From contig JAZRMW010000063.1 in assembly GCA_045647865.1 (NCBI GenBank), forward strand, positions 1 to 64,000: 64,000 bases of DNA, given 5' to 3'. This document shows, in pieces, positions 60,579-64,000 of this stretch. Made by a program: the position numbers and the translations under genes. This DNA is from Phocaeicola_A sp045647865 (lineage in GTDB: Bacteria > Bacteroidota > Bacteroidia > Bacteroidales > Bacteroidaceae). Positions within the stretch are counted from its first letter, which is position 1. Every line of letters starts with the position of its first letter. The notes under the pieces are model-generated. The model had not been told where the DNA came from and made no database searches. It worked only from the letters and a program-made list of their open reading frames with translations.

Positions 60579-61922
60579 ATGAAGAAAACAATATTCCTCT
60601 TGTTGGCAACAATTTTGATTATACCAACATGTTTTGCTGCAAAAAAAGCAAAAAAGACAGTCGAATTATTTCCCGATGGTACTGAAATTCCAGCATGGTT
60701 CCGCCAGAACGAACCTGTGGATTTGGAGAAACTGGGCAAAAAATATGTCCTGACAGACTATGAAATCTTTGCAGACGGCCGCTTGCACACCGAAGCCATC
60801 CAGGCCCTGATTGACAAGGCTGCCGCCAATGGTGGTGGCGTAATTGTAGTTCCTCGTGGCACATACATGACCGGTGGATTGAAGTTCAAACAAGGTACAC
60901 ACCTCTATCTGGAAGACGGTGCGACATTGATGGGTTCTGATTTCATTGGAGATTACCCATTAGGTAAGACACGTATTGAAGGAGAGACCTGCACCTATTT
61001 TGGAGCCCTTATCAATGCCGACGGACTGGACGGATTCACCATTTCAGGTAAAGGAACAATTGATGGAAACGGTTTGCGCTACCACAAGCAGTTCTGGCTT
61101 CGCCGCAAATGGAACCCCAAGTGCACCAACAAGGATGAGCAACGCCCACGTTTGGTGTATGTTTCAAACTGCAAAAATGTACAGATTGAGGGTGTGAAGC
61201 TGCAGAACTCGGCTTTCTGGACTACTCATATTTACAATAGCGAAAATGTGAAGTTGCTGAATCTCAGCATCTACTCGTTGTCAAAACCCAACCATGCCAA
61301 AGGTCCCAGCACCGACGCCATAGACTTGGACGTTGTGAAGAACGTGTTGGTAAAGGGTTGCTACATGTCGGTGAACGACGATGCCATTGCCATGAAGGGC
61401 GGAAAAGGCCCTTGGGCCGACGATCCCACCAAGAGCGAGGGTAACGGAGGAAACGAGAATGTGATTATTGAGGATTGCACATACGGATTCTGCCACGGAT
61501 GCCTCACTTGCGGTTCTGAATCCATCTACAACCACAACATCATCCTCCGCCGCATCCAGGTGGACGAGGCTGCTCGCTTGCTGTGGTTGAAAATGCGTCC
61601 TGACACCCCCCAACAGTACGAATACATCACCGTTGAAAACATCACAGGAAGTGTCGGACAGTTCATCTACATCCAACCCTGGACACAGTTCTATGATTTG
61701 AAGGACCGCAAAGATCCTCCCATGTCATACAGCGACCACATCACCATGCGCAATTGCGACATGGAGGTCGGCACATTCTTCAACGTGAAGAGACAGGATG
61801 ACCAGTACAAACTCACCAACTTCCATTTCGAGAACCTCAACATCAAGGTGAAGAAGAATGCCAACTTCAACCAGGATTATGTGGAAGGATTTGTGGTGAA
61901 GAACGTAAATCTGACAGAATAA
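60579..61922 (+). CDS. Glycoside hydrolase family 28 (polygalacturonase-like)
   Basis: A 447-residue exported enzyme (signal MKKTIFLLLATILIIPTCFA) with the parallel beta-helix of GH28. Landmarks: ALIDKAAANGGGVIVVPRGTYMTGGL near the start, GKGTIDGNG, then STDAIDLD (catalytic Asp region), VNDDAIAMKGG (the adjacent catalytic Asp pair) and HGCLTCGSE (catalytic His). In place of the usual RIK triad the sequence reads LWLKMR. The full length fits. GH28 enzymes cleave pectin backbones (homogalacturonan or rhamnogalacturonan) by hydrolysis. The altered substrate motif leaves the exact bond open. It follows the foldase terminator, with no clear promoter seen upstream, and precedes the FKBP gene by 65 nt. 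Confidence 0.9.
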   Translation: MKKTIFLLLATILIIPTCFAAKKAKKTVELFPDGTEIPAWFRQNEPVDLEKLGKKYVLTDYEIFADGRLHTEAIQALIDKAAANGGGVIVVPRGTYMTGGLKFKQGTHLYLEDGATLMGSDFIGDYPLGKTRIEGETCTYFGALINADGLDGFTISGKGTIDGNGLRYHKQFWLRRKWNPKCTNKDEQRPRLVYVSNCKNVQIEGVKLQNSAFWTTHIYNSENVKLLNLSIYSLSKPNHAKGPSTDAIDLDVVKNVLVKGCYMSVNDDAIAMKGGKGPWADDPTKSEGNGGNENVIIEDCTYGFCHGCLTCGSESIYNHNIILRRIQVDEAARLLWLKMRPDTPQQYEYITVENITGSVGQFIYIQPWTQFYDLKDRKDPPMSYSDHITMRNCDMEVGTFFNVKRQDDQYKLTNFHFENLNIKVKKNANFNQDYVEGFVVKNVNLTE

Positions 61923-61987
61923 AAACTCCCCTCCCCCTATACCTATTATATATTATATAAACCCTTTAAAAAAGAAATTAAAATAGA

Positions 61988-62572
61988 ATGGAAACAACAC
62001 CAAACAAATACATCACCGTAGCCTACAAGCTGTATGTGATGAACGATGGAAAGAAAGAATTAGTGGAAGAAGCAACCAAAGAGCACCCTTATCAATTCAT
62101 TTCTGGCATGGGAGTGTCATTGGACGCTTTTGAGGCAGAAGTGCAGGACAAGAACCCTGGCGAAGGATTCGACTTTGTCATTCCCTGTGCAGAAGCTTAC
62201 GGAGAATACGAGCAAGAGCGCGTAGTGACATTGGACAAACAAATGTTCTGCCGCGATGGAAAATTCCAGTCGGAATACATCTATCCGGGTGCATGGATTC
62301 CCTTGGTAAACGAAGATGGCAACCACTTTCAGGGACTAGTGGCAGAAGTCAAAGAGAATGAGGTTATCGTGGATTTGAACGACCGCTTGGCAGGCAAAGA
62401 CCTGATGTTTGTAGGCGAAGTGGTAGAAAACCGTCCGGCAACAACCGACGAAATCAAAGGAATGATTAACATGCTCACTGGTGGCGGATGTGGATGTGGA
62501 TGCGACAGCTGCGGAGGCGACTGTAGCGACCACGATGGAGGATGCGGCGGATGTGGCGGACACTGCCATTGA
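61988..62572 (+). CDS. SlyD-like FKBP-type peptidyl-prolyl isomerase with metal-binding tail
   Basis: A 194-residue cytoplasmic chaperone. The FKBP domain with inserted flap (IF) spans about 5-155: YKLYVMNDGKKELVEEATKEHPYQFISGMGVSLDAFEAEVQDKNPGEGFDFVIPCAEAYGEYEQERVVTLDKQMF, then DGNHFQGLVAEVKENEVIVDLNDRLAGKDLMFVGEVVE. The C-terminal tail (about 162-194) is GGGCGCGCDSCGGDCSDHDGG… with about ten Cys and several His, the SlyD metal-binding tail that binds Ni or Zn and supplies metallo-enzymes. The tail is short and glycine-rich. It is 65 nt behind the GH28 gene. Confidence 0.9.
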   Translation: METTPNKYITVAYKLYVMNDGKKELVEEATKEHPYQFISGMGVSLDAFEAEVQDKNPGEGFDFVIPCAEAYGEYEQERVVTLDKQMFCRDGKFQSEYIYPGAWIPLVNEDGNHFQGLVAEVKENEVIVDLNDRLAGKDLMFVGEVVENRPATTDEIKGMINMLTGGGCGCGCDSCGGDCSDHDGGCGGCGGHCH

Positions 62573-62675
62573 TGACTTAACAAAGTTATAATTCATTCAC
62601 GTTTCAACCAACACTTGAATGAATGAAGCGCCGTAACGCACCAATTCATTATATATCAACATAATACATTTACAT

Positions 62676-62783
62676 CCTTTTTTGTGATATATGTAAACAC
62701 CTTTCCACCTATGTGTAAAAGCATTTACAGATAGGTGGAAACAGGTTTACACATAGGTGGAAATGGCTTTACACTTAGGTAGA
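62676..62783. repeat. Array of 22-nt hairpin-like units before aroC
   Basis: Four units of about 22 nt lie between 62701 and 62783: CTTTCCACCTATGTGTAAAAGC (inverted), ATTTACAGATAGGTGGAAACAG, GTTTACACATAGGTGGAAATGG and a diverged last unit. A related TTTACAT…ATGTAAA hairpin precedes them (62669-62697). Neighbouring units pair to form long hairpins. Period and GGAAA feature match the array at 25891-26025. The rest of the 327-nt gap 62573-62899 shows no gene; a promoter for aroC was not clear. Confidence 0.65.
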
Positions 62784-62899
62784 TATAACAATGAATCTAT
62801 CAGGGAAGAATGCATGACATTGACACCTTGAACAAGAATAGTGTATGTTAACGTTTTTGTATCCTCACCAAGGACTCTCATAATTCAACAAACAAGAAT

Positions 62900-63979
62900 A
62901 TGTTCAACAATACATTCGGCCATATATTTCGTCTCACTACATTTGGTGAATCTCACGGAGCAGGCATCGGGGGAGTCATAGACGGTTTCCCCGCAGGCAT
63001 TGCGTTGGACATGGAATTCATCCAAAAAGAGTTGAATCGCCGAAAACCAGGACAATCCAAGATAACCACCGATCGCAAAGAAGCTGATCAAGTAGAAATT
63101 CTCTCAGGTGTATTTGAAGGAAAAAGTACAGGATGCCCAATCGGTTTCTTGGTGCGTAACACCAACCAACACTCTAATGATTACGAAAACCTACGGAATC
63201 TGTATCGCCCTTCGCATGCCGATTATACCTATACACAGAAATATGGCCTGCGTGATCATCGGGGCGGCGGACGCTCTTCGGCCCGCGAAACCATTGCTCG
63301 CTGCGTAGGAGGTGCTTTGGCCAAATTGGCACTGAAACAGTTGGGTATCACAGTACAAGCCTACACTTCACAAGTCGGCAATATCGCATTGGAGAAGAAT
63401 TATTCCCAATACGACTTGTCGCTGACTGAAAGTAACGCTGTACGTTGTCCCGACCCAACGAAAGCAGAAGAGATGGAAGCCCTCATTGCCGAAGTGAAAG
63501 CCGTAGGCGACACAATTGGCGGTATCATCACGTGTGTCATCAAAGGATGCCCAGTAGGACTCGGCCAACCTGCATTTGGCAAATTGCACGCGGCCTTGGG
63601 AAACGCCATGTTAAGCATCAATGCCGTCAAAGGGTTCGAATATGGTGAAGGTTTTGCAGGAGTATCAGCACGTGGTTCTGAACAAAACGATACGTTTTAC
63701 AACCACAACGGACGCATTGATACCCGCACCAATCATTCCGGAGGCATTCAAGGAGGTATCAGCAATGGACAAGACATCTACTTCCGTGTAGCATTCAAAC
63801 CCGTAGCGACCCTGCTGATGGAACAATCGACCGTGGACTTGGAAGGAAATGACACGATAGTGAAAGCACGCGGCCGACATGACCCATGTGTGCTTCCACG
63901 AGCAGTCCCCATCGTTGAAGCCATGGCAGCGATGGTTTTGTTAGACTATTACTTGTTGAACAAAACGACAACATTATAA
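62900..63979 (+). CDS. aroC: Chorismate synthase
   Basis: A 359-residue enzyme of normal length that makes chorismate from EPSP using reduced FMN, the last step of the shikimate pathway. The start MFNNTFGHIFRLTTFGESHGAGIGGVIDGFPAG contains the GESHG signature. QSKITTDRKEADQVEILSGVFEGKSTGCPIGFLVRNTNQHSNDYENL and RPSHADYTYTQKYGLRDHRGGGRSSARETIARCVGGALAK carry the FMN and substrate residues. IGGIITCVIKGCPVGLGQPAFGKLHAALGNAMLSINAVKGFEYGEGFA and RHDPCVLPRAVPIVEAMAAMVLLDYYL end the protein. It is complete, with 21 nt of sequence left in the window behind it. Expression is likely constitutive. Confidence 0.96.
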   Translation: MFNNTFGHIFRLTTFGESHGAGIGGVIDGFPAGIALDMEFIQKELNRRKPGQSKITTDRKEADQVEILSGVFEGKSTGCPIGFLVRNTNQHSNDYENLRNLYRPSHADYTYTQKYGLRDHRGGGRSSARETIARCVGGALAKLALKQLGITVQAYTSQVGNIALEKNYSQYDLSLTESNAVRCPDPTKAEEMEALIAEVKAVGDTIGGIITCVIKGCPVGLGQPAFGKLHAALGNAMLSINAVKGFEYGEGFAGVSARGSEQNDTFYNHNGRIDTRTNHSGGIQGGISNGQDIYFRVAFKPVATLLMEQSTVDLEGNDTIVKARGRHDPCVLPRAVPIVEAMAAMVLLDYYLLNKTTTL

Positions 63980-64000
63980 AAAGTATCGGGGTAAAACTGG

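Noticed and set aside
62465..62572. Glycine/cysteine-rich tail of the FKBP protein as an artefact of low-complexity sequence
   Set aside because: The Cys and His pattern is the expected metal-binding tail of SlyD proteins.
62676..62783. Second tandem array read as a CRISPR array
   Set aside because: Same reason: no spacers, and one unit is inverted.

Overview
The window comes from a member of the Bacteroidales, most likely Bacteroidaceae or Prevotellaceae (Bacteroides, Phocaeicola or Prevotella-like). The support is a SusC/SusD pair, lipoprotein signals with acidic residues after the cysteine, many promoters of the Bacteroidetes form TTTG-N19-21-TAnnTTTG, an adenosylcobalamin-dependent ribonucleotide reductase, DUF4302, DUF6029 and DUF6078 proteins, and secreted proteins ending in type IX secretion (T9SS) sorting-like domains. 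No rRNA, tRNA, CRISPR array or intact insertion sequence was seen.

Layout. 1-2.7 kb: start of a B12-dependent ribonucleotide reductase gene, a nitroreductase and a ketopantoate-reductase-like enzyme. 2.7-4.6 kb: a secreted family 10 pectate lyase. 4.7-17.6 kb: a probable nine-gene minus-strand operon (TlpA-like thioredoxin, DUF6029 protein, Omp28-like lipoprotein, small sorted protein, SusC, SusD, zinc metallopeptidase lipoprotein, DUF4302 lipoprotein, BACON-like sorted protein). A 1235-residue surface protein with another Omp28-like redox domain is divergent from it. The set looks like an outer-membrane uptake system for a peptide or thiol-containing ligand rather than a classical glycan locus. 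22-24 kb: a double-domain rhamnogalacturonan acetylesterase. 23.9-26.7 kb: a WYL regulator facing a tiny membrane protein, a DUF6078 protein and a HAD phosphatase.

26.7-31 kb is the accessory region. A Fic protein with its own palindromic operator is followed by a relic of the HAD gene start, then an AT-rich two-gene unit (a uracil-DNA-glycosylase-like protein and a DUF262/HNH nuclease), then a relic of the Fic promoter fused to the Fic 3' flank. I read this as a tandem HAD-Fic duplication interrupted by a candidate anti-phage cassette. This is the strongest candidate for an undescribed system.

31-64 kb is mostly core. It holds an RND tripartite efflux operon, an alpha-2-macroglobulin-like protein lacking the thioester, HAD phosphatase plus RibF, a CE1-type esterase with a partial second copy, topoisomerase III with an in-frame palindromic repeat insertion, small membrane proteins, and a PorE-like OmpA lipoprotein. 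Then come coaX, an outer-membrane barrel protein, a TPR protein, LptC, a CBS/CorC protein and a PpiD-like foldase, which together look like an envelope-biogenesis gene series. The window ends with a GH28 polygalacturonase, a SlyD-like FKBP and chorismate synthase.

Small repeats are prominent. There are two arrays of 22-nt hairpin units (25.9 kb and 62.7 kb), a roughly 100-nt palindrome family (21.8 kb and inside topB), a GGTGTGTCA hairpin family, a GCGGATTACAC inverted repeat and a TTTAACGTGAGTTCGATAT repeat. Pectin-degrading functions (PL10, CE12, GH28) are scattered rather than gathered in one locus. All calls were made by reading the sequence; no database search was run.
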